This document shows, one piece after another, positions 1-6,221 of a stretch of DNA of 8,984 bases. Source of the stretch: Bacteroidales bacterium UBA2198. Its GTDB lineage: Bacteria > Bacteroidota > Bacteroidia > Bacteroidales > VadinHA17. The translations under genes and the position numbers were made by a program. Numbering within the stretch: the first letter of the stretch is position 1; each line of letters begins with the position of its first letter. A model generated the notes under the pieces. It saw nothing but the letters and a program-made list of their open reading frames with translations, was not told where the DNA came from and ran no database searches. Location: positions 2,063 to 11,046 of the forward strand of contig DCVC01000332.1 in the NCBI GenBank assembly GCA_002328625.1, given 5' to 3'.

Positions 1-1
1 A

Positions 2-340
2 AAAGATGAAACAGCCCGCACTGTTATTGGTGTTCTTGAGAAGCGTTTTCCAGCTATTTCTTCTCAGGTAGAAGTTGTTGATGTGGCCACACCTCTTACT
101 TTTGAACGCTATACCGGCAACTGGCAGGGCAGTTTTGAAGGATGGCTTATCACTCCTGCAAATTCGCATGTTGTGATGAAGCCTATGCCTCAGACTCTGC
201 CAGGTCTGGAAAACTTTTACATGTGTGGTCAGTGGGTAGAACCGGGAGGCGGACTTCCTACAAGTATAATGTCGGGCCGGAGGCTTATCAAAACGCTTTG
301 TAAAAAGGATCGCAGGAAGTTCCGGGCTGTCGTGGATTGA
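2..340 (+). CDS. Phytoene desaturase-like FAD-dependent oxidoreductase, C-terminal fragment (5' end outside window)
   Basis: The reading frame is open from base 2 and ends in TGA at 338-340, giving the last 112 residues of a protein whose family is usually about 500 residues. The tail carries the C-terminal flavin-binding signature of the phytoene desaturase / carotenoid isomerase / retinol saturase superfamily: CGQWVEPGGGLPTSIMSG at visible residues 75-92, followed by a basic end rich in Lys and Arg. In this family that segment closes over the FAD, whose dinucleotide-binding N-terminus lies off the window. A GTG at base 83 could be mistaken for a start, but homologous-looking sequence continues upstream of it, so the gene is truncated by the window edge and not short. 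Members act on carotenoids or related polyenes, or are uncharacterised NAD(P)/FAD oxidoreductases; the substrate cannot be told from the tail. The gene converges on the lipoprotein gene with 9 bp between the stop codons. Confidence 0.85.
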   Translation, partial: KDETARTVIGVLEKRFPAISSQVEVVDVATPLTFERYTGNWQGSFEGWLITPANSHVVMKPMPQTLPGLENFYMCGQWVEPGGGLPTSIMSGRRLIKTLCKKDRRKFRAVVD

Positions 341-349
341 CTCGAGTAG

Positions 350-829
350 TTATTCCGGTTTTTCAGGCAATCCCTGGGTTCCTGTATCCAGAACAAACTT
401 CCACGAACCATCATTCTGTTTCTGCCAGATAGAAACATAGGTACCCCGTCGTACCTCACCTGTTGCCTTAATCAAACTTGCAGAGATGCCATAGGTGTAT
501 CCAAGATCACCTCCTTCAGAAATTCTTTCAAAAACCGGTTCCCAGGTAAGTGTGAAGGCTGTATCGCTTCGGGTTGAAAAGAGCCTGACAAGAGCTTCTC
601 TTCCTACCAGGGGGTAGAAATTGTTCCTGAGCATTACAGTACTGTCGGCCGCAAAAGCAATAAAAGCCTTGTGCATTCCTTCCTTCTCCGACATAGCCGA
701 AAAATCTCTGTCAACCTGTAACAAAACCCCTGCAACAGCACTTCGTGTGTTTTTTATACAACTAAAATTCATAATTGAAATAATTATGAGAACAAAAAAC
801 ATTATATTGAACCCGTTCTTTTTTTCCAT
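350..829 (-). CDS. Predicted lipoprotein with DUF4440/NTF2-like domain
   Basis: The product has 159 residues. Residues 1-23 look like a lipoprotein signal peptide: a basic start (MEKKN), a hydrophobic core at about 9-20, then NFSC with Cys24 as the likely lipidated residue. The -3 position is Asn and not the usual Leu, so the lipobox is imperfect but tolerable for Bacteroidota. The remainder resembles small DUF4440/SnoaL-like proteins with the NTF2 cone fold: an N-terminal helix region (about 37-60), a GREALVRLF helix near 76-84, and C-terminal strands with GTYVSIWQKQNDGSWKFVLD at about 128-147, the typical G-Y-x-x-x-W ... G-x-W-K pattern. Such proteins often bind small ligands or act as accessory domains, and no catalytic role can be assigned here. 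It probably sits in the periplasm or on the outer membrane. Its start lies 36 bp from deoC, which is transcribed divergently. The start ATG directly precedes the signal peptide, which supports it. Confidence 0.8.
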   Translation of the reverse strand: MEKKNGFNIMFFVLIIISIMNFSCIKNTRSAVAGVLLQVDRDFSAMSEKEGMHKAFIAFAADSTVMLRNNFYPLVGREALVRLFSTRSDTAFTLTWEPVFERISEGGDLGYTYGISASLIKATGEVRRGTYVSIWQKQNDGSWKFVLDTGTQGLPEKPE

Positions 830-865
830 TTTTACAAAAACTAATTTAACAAACCTGATAACTGT

Positions 866-1738
866 ATGACAAAGCTATATCAAAAACTGATCAAATTATG
901 TCCTTCGGAAGCAGAGATCAGAAAAGGATTGAAAAAAGTGTCGGAACTGACTTCCTCCCCTCCTGATAAGCGCCTGCTTATGAATCTTCTGAACATGATT
1001 GATCTTACAAGTCTGAATACGACAGACAATAAAAGTCATATAATACATCTTACCGGTAAGGTCAACAGCTTTTCAGGCAGGTTTTCAAATATCCCCAATG
1101 TGGCAGCAATTTGCGTTTTTCCCAACTTTGTTTCGGTGGTAAGAGAAAAGCTGACAGTAAAAAATGTTAAAATTGTTTCAGTTGGCGGAGGATTTCCGAC
1201 CTCCCAGACATTCAGAAGCATTAAAGTCCATGAATGCAAGAGTGCAATGGAAGCAGGAGCTGATGAAATAGACGTTGTAATACCGGTGGGAGCCTTTCTG
1301 GGTAACGATTTTGCCACGGTAGCTGACGAAATAAGGGAATTAAAGGAAGCCCTGGGGAATACTACGCTGAAAGTGATAGTTGAATCGGGCCTCCTCGGAG
1401 ATTATGAACAGATTTTCAAAGCCTCGATGATTGCTATGGATGCAGGAGCCGATTTTATTAAGACCTCAACTGGCAAAACAACTGTATCCGCAACACCCGA
1501 AACCGCTTTTGTAATGTGTAAAGCCATTTCTGATTTCTATTCGGAAACAGGTATTAAAGTCGGCTTTAAGGCTGCAGGAGGAATTACCGCTACACCTGAT
1601 GCTCTGAATTACTATCACATAGCTGACTATTGTCTGGGAGAGGTTTGGCTTAATAATACTCTGCTCAGGTTTGGTTCCAGCAGGCTGGCAAACAATATCC
1701 TTGCTGACATATCCGGAACACAAAATGACTATTTCTGA
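866..1738 (+). CDS. deoC: Deoxyribose-phosphate aldolase (DERA)
   Basis: This cytoplasmic class I aldolase interconverts 2-deoxy-D-ribose 5-phosphate with acetaldehyde plus D-glyceraldehyde 3-phosphate, feeding deoxynucleoside carbon into central metabolism. The 290-residue product shows the family's TIM-barrel landmarks: MIDLTSLNTTDN at 44-55, CVFPNFV at 83-89, GADEIDVVIP at 131-140 with Asp136 matching E. coli Asp102, DFIKTSTGK at 196-204 with the Schiff-base Lys199 (E. coli Lys167), and GFKAAGGI at 233-240 with Lys235 (E. coli Lys201). All three catalytic residues are present at near-normal spacing. It is about 30 residues longer than the E. coli enzyme, mostly through an N-terminal helical extension, as I recall for Bacteroidota homologues. 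No clear Shine-Dalgarno precedes the ATG. No other deo genes are nearby, so it is not in a classical deo operon. The gene is complete and looks functional. Confidence 0.96.
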   Translation: MTKLYQKLIKLCPSEAEIRKGLKKVSELTSSPPDKRLLMNLLNMIDLTSLNTTDNKSHIIHLTGKVNSFSGRFSNIPNVAAICVFPNFVSVVREKLTVKNVKIVSVGGGFPTSQTFRSIKVHECKSAMEAGADEIDVVIPVGAFLGNDFATVADEIRELKEALGNTTLKVIVESGLLGDYEQIFKASMIAMDAGADFIKTSTGKTTVSATPETAFVMCKAISDFYSETGIKVGFKAAGGITATPDALNYYHIADYCLGEVWLNNTLLRFGSSRLANNILADISGTQNDYF

Positions 1739-1773
1739 TTCCTCTTTTTACTTTAACGTGTTTCATCTCATTT

Positions 1774-1798
1774 AATTAACCTGACTGGCCTGTTAATT
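1774..1798 (+). terminator. Weak inverted repeat after deoC, possible terminator
   Basis: AATTAAC at 1774-1780 is the exact reverse complement of GTTAATT at 1792-1798, giving a 7-bp, mostly A-T stem around an 11-nt loop, 36 bp after the deoC stop. There is no strong T tract after it, so termination is only a guess. A second tiny stem (CTCA 1832-1835 with TGAG 1841-1844) is followed by T-rich sequence, but that also overlaps the region upstream of the next candidate promoter. Confidence 0.2.
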
Positions 1799-1855
1799 GT
1801 TGAGCGTTGAACCTTATCAAAAACCATCAACCTCACAACTTGAGTTATTTATCAT

Positions 1856-1863
1856 TATTTTTG
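1856..1863 (+). promoter_or_regulatory. Candidate Bacteroidota -7 promoter element for the DUF4271-hemD-rnpA block
   Basis: TATTTTTG matches the Bacteroidota housekeeping sigma -7 consensus TAnnTTTG exactly and lies 22 bp before the DUF4271 start codon, within the 147-bp gap after deoC. It would give a short 5' leader of roughly 15 nt. No good -33 TTTG is seen at the expected 19-21 bp upstream, so this is a half-supported site in an AT-rich region. Confidence 0.45.
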
Positions 1864-1885
1864 TGTTTTAATCGAAAGACAGGAA

Positions 1886-2752
1886 ATGATAACAGGCAAC
1901 ATCCAGGATACTGTTAAGCCCGAGCTTGTTATACGCCTGGATAAAGAATCCTTGTTTGATTTAAATGATTCTGCTTCAGGAAGATATCTTTCTGATACCC
2001 AAAGATTATCTTTTACCAGCACAGGAAAAACCGAAGAAAGGGTTCATACGGAAAATAATCATGTTATCAGATACCTGAAAGACGGACAAGTCGCAAGTGA
2101 AAGTCCCTTCCGGGATGACTGGATAATATTAATCATTCTTGTGTCTGCAATTCTTTTTTCTTCAGTAAGAAGCTCATTACCGAAGCTGATGCCTGACATA
2201 ACCAGGTTCTTTTTTCTGCGTGGTATCAACGATCCGGCTTCACGAGATATCAGTAGTCTGTTTCACCGGCACTCAACGCTTATTAATCTCATCTCATTTA
2301 TCAGCCTGGCATTATTTGCATATTGTGCAGCTGTATGGTATGATTTTATACCCGAGGCCATTAATGGCTTTTTGTTCTGGCTGATATCTTTCGGAATAAT
2401 AATAATACTGGTTACTTTACGTCACATGGTGTGTGCTGTCACAGGAAATATAAGTGAGGAATCTGAAGCTTTTAATGAATATATGATAGCAATATATAAT
2501 TCTTACAGATTCAGTGCATTTTTTTTGCTCATTCTTGTTATACTCCTGGTTTATACAGTAATCTTTCCTCCTGAAGTATATTTTATTGCCGGAGTTATTG
2601 TATTGATCATAATGTATTTATTGCGTATTTCGCGGCTGTTTTTAATTTTTATAAAGCATGATATTTCAATATTCTATTTGATTTTGTACCTTTGTGGCCT
2701 GGAAATTTTGCCTGTTTTGATTTCGTTGAAGTATTTTACAGGTGTTGTTTAG
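1886..2752 (+). CDS. DUF4271 domain-containing multi-pass membrane protein
   Basis: The function is unknown. The 288-residue product has two parts. Residues 1-75 are polar and soluble-looking, with no signal peptide. The rest is an inner-membrane domain with about six hydrophobic segments (about 78-95, 131-151, 161-180, 208-227, 230-250 and 261-283). The C-terminal YLCGLEILPVLISLKYF (268-284) is the stretch I associate with DUF4271, a family of Bacteroidota membrane proteins commonly encoded just before hemD, as here. The start ATG is preceded by a short purine run (AGGAA) that touches the codon, too close for a good ribosome-binding site. hemD begins 49 bp after the stop with no promoter-like sequence between them, so the two are probably co-transcribed. 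The pairing might hint at a link with tetrapyrrole metabolism or transport, but nothing in the sequence shows this. Confidence 0.85.
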   Translation: MITGNIQDTVKPELVIRLDKESLFDLNDSASGRYLSDTQRLSFTSTGKTEERVHTENNHVIRYLKDGQVASESPFRDDWIILIILVSAILFSSVRSSLPKLMPDITRFFFLRGINDPASRDISSLFHRHSTLINLISFISLALFAYCAAVWYDFIPEAINGFLFWLISFGIIIILVTLRHMVCAVTGNISEESEAFNEYMIAIYNSYRFSAFFLLILVILLVYTVIFPPEVYFIAGVIVLIIMYLLRISRLFLIFIKHDISIFYLILYLCGLEILPVLISLKYFTGVV

Positions 2753-2801
2753 GTTGGAAGCGTTACTCTGAAAGTAAAAGTAAAACTAAATCTGAAAGAA
2801 A

Positions 2802-3554
2802 TTGAAAATAAAGAAGATTTTGGTATCTCAGCCAGAACCTAATAATCCGAAATCTCCATATTTCGAACTGGCAAGGAAATACAATCTGAAAATCGATTTT
2901 AAGCCTTTTGTAAAGGTTGAAGGTGTTTCATGCAAGGATTTCCGTCAGCAAAAAATAAACCTTCTTGATTTCACTGCAGTAATTTTCACAAGTAAGACAG
3001 GTATTGATCATTTCTTCAGGATCTGCAACGAACTGAGGGTTACTGTGCCCGATACCATGAAGTATTTCTGTATCACTGAGAATGTAGCATTCTATCTTCA
3101 GAAGTACATTGTTTACAGAAAGAGGAAAATTTTTCACGGAAATGCCAAATTTCAGGATCTTATCGATGTCATTGTCAAGCATCGCGAAGATAATTTCTTT
3201 GTTCCTCTCTCCGAGCCTCATAATGCAGAAATTCCGGAGATTCTCGACAAAAACAATATCAAGTATACAATTGGGACTCTTTACAGGACAATAAGCAGTA
3301 ATTTTTCCCATATCAATGATTTTGATTATGATATTCTTGTATTCTACAGCCCCTCCGGTATTAAATCGTTAAAAGAGAACTTCCCTGATTTTATTCAGGG
3401 GGATATTAAAATCGCTGCTTTCGGACCTACGACGGCAAGCGCTGTCAAACAGGAAGGGCTTCGGCTCGACATAAACGCACCCAATCCAAAAGCTCCTTCA
3501 ATGACCATGGCGCTGGACGAATTTCTGAAAGAGTATAACCGAAACTGCAGGTAA
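2802..3554 (+). CDS. hemD: Uroporphyrinogen-III synthase, TTG start
   Basis: This cytoplasmic enzyme cyclises hydroxymethylbilane, inverting ring D, to give uroporphyrinogen III, the branch point to haem, sirohaem and cobamides. The family is poorly conserved. Features visible here are an N-terminal KILVSQPEPNNPKSPYF (5-21), VIFTSKTGIDHFF (60-72) in the first lobe, and in the second lobe ILVFYSPSGIKSL (178-190) followed by IAAFGPTTASAVKQEG (204-219) and the APNPKAPSM tail (227-235). The length of 250 residues is normal. The start must be TTG at 2802: an in-frame TGA lies at 2793-2795, only one sense codon (AAA) separates it from the Lys-rich N-terminus, and the first in-frame ATG would remove about 85 residues including conserved sequence. 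Only a weak purine run (GAAAG) precedes the TTG. It lies between the DUF4271 gene and rnpA, probably in the same transcript. Confidence 0.9.
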   Translation: MKIKKILVSQPEPNNPKSPYFELARKYNLKIDFKPFVKVEGVSCKDFRQQKINLLDFTAVIFTSKTGIDHFFRICNELRVTVPDTMKYFCITENVAFYLQKYIVYRKRKIFHGNAKFQDLIDVIVKHREDNFFVPLSEPHNAEIPEILDKNNIKYTIGTLYRTISSNFSHINDFDYDILVFYSPSGIKSLKENFPDFIQGDIKIAAFGPTTASAVKQEGLRLDINAPNPKAPSMTMALDEFLKEYNRNCR

Positions 3555-3557
3555 CTG

Positions 3558-3575
3558 CTGAGGTGCTTCACTCAG
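3558..3575 (+). other. Small hairpin between hemD and rnpA
   Basis: CTGAG (3558-3562) pairs with CTCAG (3571-3575), and with one bulged G the stem extends by TG/CA to close on a CTT loop. A second small stem, GGAA/TTCC around GCT, follows directly at 3578-3588. No T tract follows, so this is not a standard terminator. It could mark RNA processing between the two genes or be chance. The perfect AGGAGG at 3574-3579 lies 27 nt before the rnpA start, too far to serve it. Confidence 0.25.
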
Positions 3576-3606
3576 GAGGAAGCTTTCCCGAATAAGTTGA
3601 TCCGAA

Positions 3607-4014
3607 ATGAACAGATCTTCTGAGACATTTCTTAAAACCGAAAGACTTTGCAGCACTAAAATAATCCGTGAGTTGTTTGAGAGCGGTTATAGTTTCTATA
3701 CTCCACTTTTCAGGGTTGTCTGGGAAAAAAGTCCCGTGACTCTGCCTTTTCCGGCACAGGTGGCATTCAGTGTATCAAAGAAAGCTTTCCGGCTGGCAGT
3801 GACCAGAAATCTTCTAAAAAGAAGAATGAGGGAAAGCTACCGCAAGCTCAAAAACGACCTTTATCATTACCTTCTTGCTGAAAACACTCAGCTGGTGTTA
3901 ATAATCATCTTCAGGGGAAGTAAAATTGCTGATTATAACGTTGTTGAAAAATCCATGAAAGATGTCATAACATTGCTTGTCAGCAGTATAAAGGATAAAG
4001 ATCAGAAATGTTAA
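3607..4014 (+). CDS. rnpA: Ribonuclease P protein component
   Basis: This is the small basic protein subunit of RNase P. It binds the catalytic RNA and pre-tRNA leaders and helps remove 5' leaders from tRNA precursors. The 135-residue product has the family order: an N-terminal LKTERLCSTKIIRELFESG (9-27), a central strand region ending in VAFSVSKKAF (52-61), and the RNR signature VTRNLLKRRMRE at 65-76 (Arg67, Asn68, Lys71, Arg72, Arg75), which contacts the RNA. VLIIIFRG (97-104) is the usual last strand. The length is slightly above the roughly 115-125 residues of many homologues, through a Lys/Asp-rich tail. The ATG is preceded two codons earlier by an in-frame TGA, so no upstream start is possible. 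The 52-bp spacing after hemD and the lack of a promoter-like element suggest read-through from upstream. No yidD or rpmH accompanies it. Confidence 0.95.
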   Translation: MNRSSETFLKTERLCSTKIIRELFESGYSFYTPLFRVVWEKSPVTLPFPAQVAFSVSKKAFRLAVTRNLLKRRMRESYRKLKNDLYHYLLAENTQLVLIIIFRGSKIADYNVVEKSMKDVITLLVSSIKDKDQKC

Positions 4015-4062
4015 ACTTGTTTTAATTATTTCCTTATCAAATCCTATCCCGGATTTTCTTAT

Positions 4063-4070
4063 TAATTTTG
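4063..4070 (+). promoter_or_regulatory. Candidate Bacteroidota -7 promoter element for the S41 peptidase
   Basis: TAATTTTG fits TAnnTTTG exactly and lies in the 82-bp gap between rnpA and the peptidase gene, 26 bp before the ATG, which would give a leader of about 20 nt. No clear -33 TTTG is present at the expected distance. The gap is otherwise AT-rich and contains no reading frame of note. Together with the larger gap, this suggests the peptidase can be expressed separately from hemD-rnpA. Confidence 0.45.
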
Positions 4071-4096
4071 CATTTCTAATTCTTATAGCTTTATAT

Positions 4097-5824
4097 ATGA
4101 AAAAGATTCGAAAGGGCCGGTTTGCAATTGTGTTGGTTTTATTTTTAATCGCCGCAATTAGTGCGGGTTTTTTTGTTACACAGGAGACAAGGGACTTCAG
4201 AATAGCAAAAAATCTTGATATCTTTTTCTCACTGTTCCGTGAGCTGAATACATTTTATGTTGATGAGATTGATCCGGATAAAGTTGTCAAAGCCGGTATT
4301 GACAACATGCTAAGGAGCCTCGATCCTTATACGGTTTATTATCCTGAATCAGAGTCTGATGAATTCACGTTTATGACAACGGGAAGATACGGAGGAATTG
4401 GTTCCCTGGTAAGAAGAAGCGGAGATTATTCAGTGATATCAGTGGTTTATAAGGGTTTCCCCGCTGATCTGGCAGGTATAAAAGCCGGCGATATTCTGAA
4501 AAAAGTTGACGGAGTTTCACTCAAAGGCCTGCCTACCGATAAGGTGAGCGATATACTTAAAGGAAATCCCGGAACAACAATGGTCTTAACAATCGAAAGA
4601 AGTGGTAAGGATATTGATATCCCGCTTAGAAGGGAAAGAATCGCGGTACCTCCTGTTCCATATTACGGAATGATTGATACAAGCACCGGATATATAAGGT
4701 TTACCAATTTTACACAAAACTGTGTAACCGACGTAAAGAACGCACTATTAACTTTGAAAAGCAGCAATCCGAAACAGATTATTCTGGATCTTAGGGGTAA
4801 TCCGGGTGGATTGCTGACTGAAGCAGTTGAAATTGTGAATTTGTTTGTAGGGCCTGGTAATGAGGTTGTCTCAACCATGGGAAAAGTAAAACAGTTTGAT
4901 GAGAAATTTAAAACCTCCAAACCGGCCATTGATGAAAAAATCCCGCTTGCCGTCATAATAAACAGGGGGTCAGCTTCCGCAGCTGAAATAGTTGCAGGAG
5001 CAATTCAGGACCTTGACCGGGGCGTTATTATCGGTCAGCGGTCGTTCGGTAAGGGACTTGTTCAAATCACACGTCCTCTCAGCTATAACACACAACTGAA
5101 AGTTACAACGGCAAAGTATTATATTCCAAGCGGCAGGTGCATCCAGACACGTGATTTCTCACACCCTAACGAAGATGGCAGTGTGGGGTATATCCCCGAT
5201 TCCCTGATATCGGAGTTCAAAACAAAAAATGGCAGGAAAGTGAAGGATGGAGGAGGTATTACGCCCGATATTGAGGTTGTGCCGGAACAGTTGAGTCAGA
5301 TAGCAACAGAATTATTTCTCCGCAATTATATTTTCGATTTTGCCACAAAGTATTATTGGGAACACCCAGATATTAAAAATCCTGAAGAATTATCAATTAC
5401 CGATAAGGATTACGCGGATTTTAAAGATTACCTCCTGAAGCGCAATTTCAAATACAAAACAGTCACTGAAGAGTCGCTCAATGAGCTTATTAAGAATGCA
5501 AAACGCGAAAAATACTACGACCTGCATACAGATCTGTTCATGAAACTGGAGCAAGATATCACTCACAGCCTTGATCACGATCTCATAAACTTCCGGCATG
5601 AGATAACTGAACTTCTGGAAGATGAGATAATAAGCAGGTATTTTTATGAAGAGGGTGCCATTGCCTGGACAATAAAGAAGGATGAGCAGGTTCTGAAAGC
5701 CCTTGATGTGCTTAACAACAGGGAAGAATACAGCTCAATCCTGCAGGGTAAAGCTGGTCCGTTGATGACTTCGTCGTCACCAGGACCTGAAATAATTAAA
5801 AGGGATCCGGCCAAAAAATTATAA
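4097..5824 (+). CDS. S41 family carboxyl-terminal processing peptidase
   Basis: The product is a serine protease of the CtpA/Prc (Tsp) family, expected in the periplasm and anchored to the inner membrane, cleaving proteins at or near their C-termini. In order, its 575 residues show a basic start and one hydrophobic segment (about 9-27, signal anchor or signal peptide), an N-terminal helical region with LDPYTVYYP (75-83), a PDZ domain (about 86-180; GRYGGIGSLV at 96-105 would form the peptide-binding groove), and the protease domain. The latter has ILDLRGNPGGLL (229-240), GSASAAEI (291-298) with nucleophile Ser294, and FGKGLVQ (317-323) with catalytic Lys319. The 25-residue Ser-Lys spacing matches characterised members. 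A charged, mostly helical C-terminal region (about 400-575) has no motif I recognise. The start is well placed before the signal segment, with no strong Shine-Dalgarno. The substrate is unknown, so I give no gene symbol. Confidence 0.94.
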   Translation: MKKIRKGRFAIVLVLFLIAAISAGFFVTQETRDFRIAKNLDIFFSLFRELNTFYVDEIDPDKVVKAGIDNMLRSLDPYTVYYPESESDEFTFMTTGRYGGIGSLVRRSGDYSVISVVYKGFPADLAGIKAGDILKKVDGVSLKGLPTDKVSDILKGNPGTTMVLTIERSGKDIDIPLRRERIAVPPVPYYGMIDTSTGYIRFTNFTQNCVTDVKNALLTLKSSNPKQIILDLRGNPGGLLTEAVEIVNLFVGPGNEVVSTMGKVKQFDEKFKTSKPAIDEKIPLAVIINRGSASAAEIVAGAIQDLDRGVIIGQRSFGKGLVQITRPLSYNTQLKVTTAKYYIPSGRCIQTRDFSHPNEDGSVGYIPDSLISEFKTKNGRKVKDGGGITPDIEVVPEQLSQIATELFLRNYIFDFATKYYWEHPDIKNPEELSITDKDYADFKDYLLKRNFKYKTVTEESLNELIKNAKREKYYDLHTDLFMKLEQDITHSLDHDLINFRHEITELLEDEIISRYFYEEGAIAWTIKKDEQVLKALDVLNNREEYSSILQGKAGPLMTSSSPGPEIIKRDPAKKL

Positions 5825-5856
5825 CCCTCTTCGCAGTTCAGGCTGATATTACTCAA

Positions 5857-5873
5857 GCCCTCATTTTACGGGC
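5857..5873. terminator. Possible weak terminator between the convergent peptidase and moaD-like genes
   Basis: GCCC (5857-5860) pairs with GGGC (5870-5873) around a 9-nt loop, followed by moderately T/A-rich sequence. A second A-T palindrome, TAAATAT (5877-5883) with ATATTTA (5901-5907), lies just after it. Both sit in the 96-bp gap between two genes that end facing each other, where a bidirectional terminator is expected. The stems are short, so the call is tentative. Confidence 0.25.
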
Positions 5874-5920
5874 AGTTAAATATATTTTGAAATACCGGAA
5901 ATATTTATTATATTTATAGT

Positions 5921-6157
5921 TTATCCCCCTGCGAAGGGAGGCATGTATGCGATTTCATCACCCTCTCTTAGCAGGGGTTCTTCATGAATGATCTCGTTAT
6001 TCAGGGATGTCAGGAAATGATAATGTTTGAGTTCGGGAAAATCATCCTGCAACCTGTATTTCAGATCGGCGAAAGACTTAATATTACGGTAGTGTTTCCG
6101 GTGGGTTCCCGTCACTTCTGCCAGCACACCGAAGAATAATACAGATATATCCATCAT
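5921..6157 (-). CDS. moaD: MoaD/ThiS-family sulfur carrier protein
   Basis: The product is a small ubiquitin-like (beta-grasp) protein of 78 residues, close to the usual length for MoaD (E. coli about 81). The N-terminus ISVLFFGVLAEVTG (4-17) and the end NNEIIHEEPLLREGDEIAYM (53-72) then PPFAGG fit MoaD well. The terminal Gly77-Gly78 is the site that is adenylated by MoeB and converted to a thiocarboxylate, which in MoaD gives sulfur to molybdopterin through the MoaE subunit. MoaD rather than ThiS is favoured by the PPFAGG ending and the LFFG start, but a sulfur carrier for another pathway cannot be excluded. No moaE, moeB or other moa gene is in view. It follows polA on the same strand after 64 bp. 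Two consecutive ATG codons (6155-6157 and 6152-6154) could each be the start; the first is used here. No clear promoter is seen, so co-transcription with polA is possible. Confidence 0.85.
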   Translation of the reverse strand: MMDISVLFFGVLAEVTGTHRKHYRNIKSFADLKYRLQDDFPELKHYHFLTSLNNEIIHEEPLLREGDEIAYMPPFAGG

Positions 6158-6221
6158 CTTGCCAATTTATCTTGCCGTTTCTGTATAACCGTCCCCCTTC
6201 AGTTGGCCGGGAGTATTAAGC

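Noticed and set aside
83..340. A short 85-codon gene starting at GTG 83
   Set aside because: The frame is open to the left edge and encodes the continuous tail of a much larger oxidoreductase.
830..865. A defined promoter in the divergent lipoprotein-deoC gap
   Set aside because: On the complement strand TTAGTTTTTG is one base off the TAnnTTTG pattern and no partner -33 box is seen. On the + strand nothing fits.
3574..3607. An upstream start for rnpA served by AGGAGG
   Set aside because: An in-frame TGA at 3598-3600 blocks any extension of rnpA, and no other frame starting there gives a plausible peptide.
5829..5936. Distant inverted repeat CTTCGCAG (5829-5836) / CTGCGAAG (5929-5936) flanking the gap between the peptidase and moaD-like genes
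   Set aside because: Only 8-10 bp with a 92-nt loop, and one arm encodes the conserved C-terminal PFAGG of the MoaD-like protein, so it is probably coincidental.
6156..6176. Direct repeat ATCTTGCC at 6156-6163 and 6169-6176 just upstream of the moaD-like start
   Set aside because: Two 8-bp copies 13 bp apart, one overlapping the start codon, are too short to claim an operator or a duplication.
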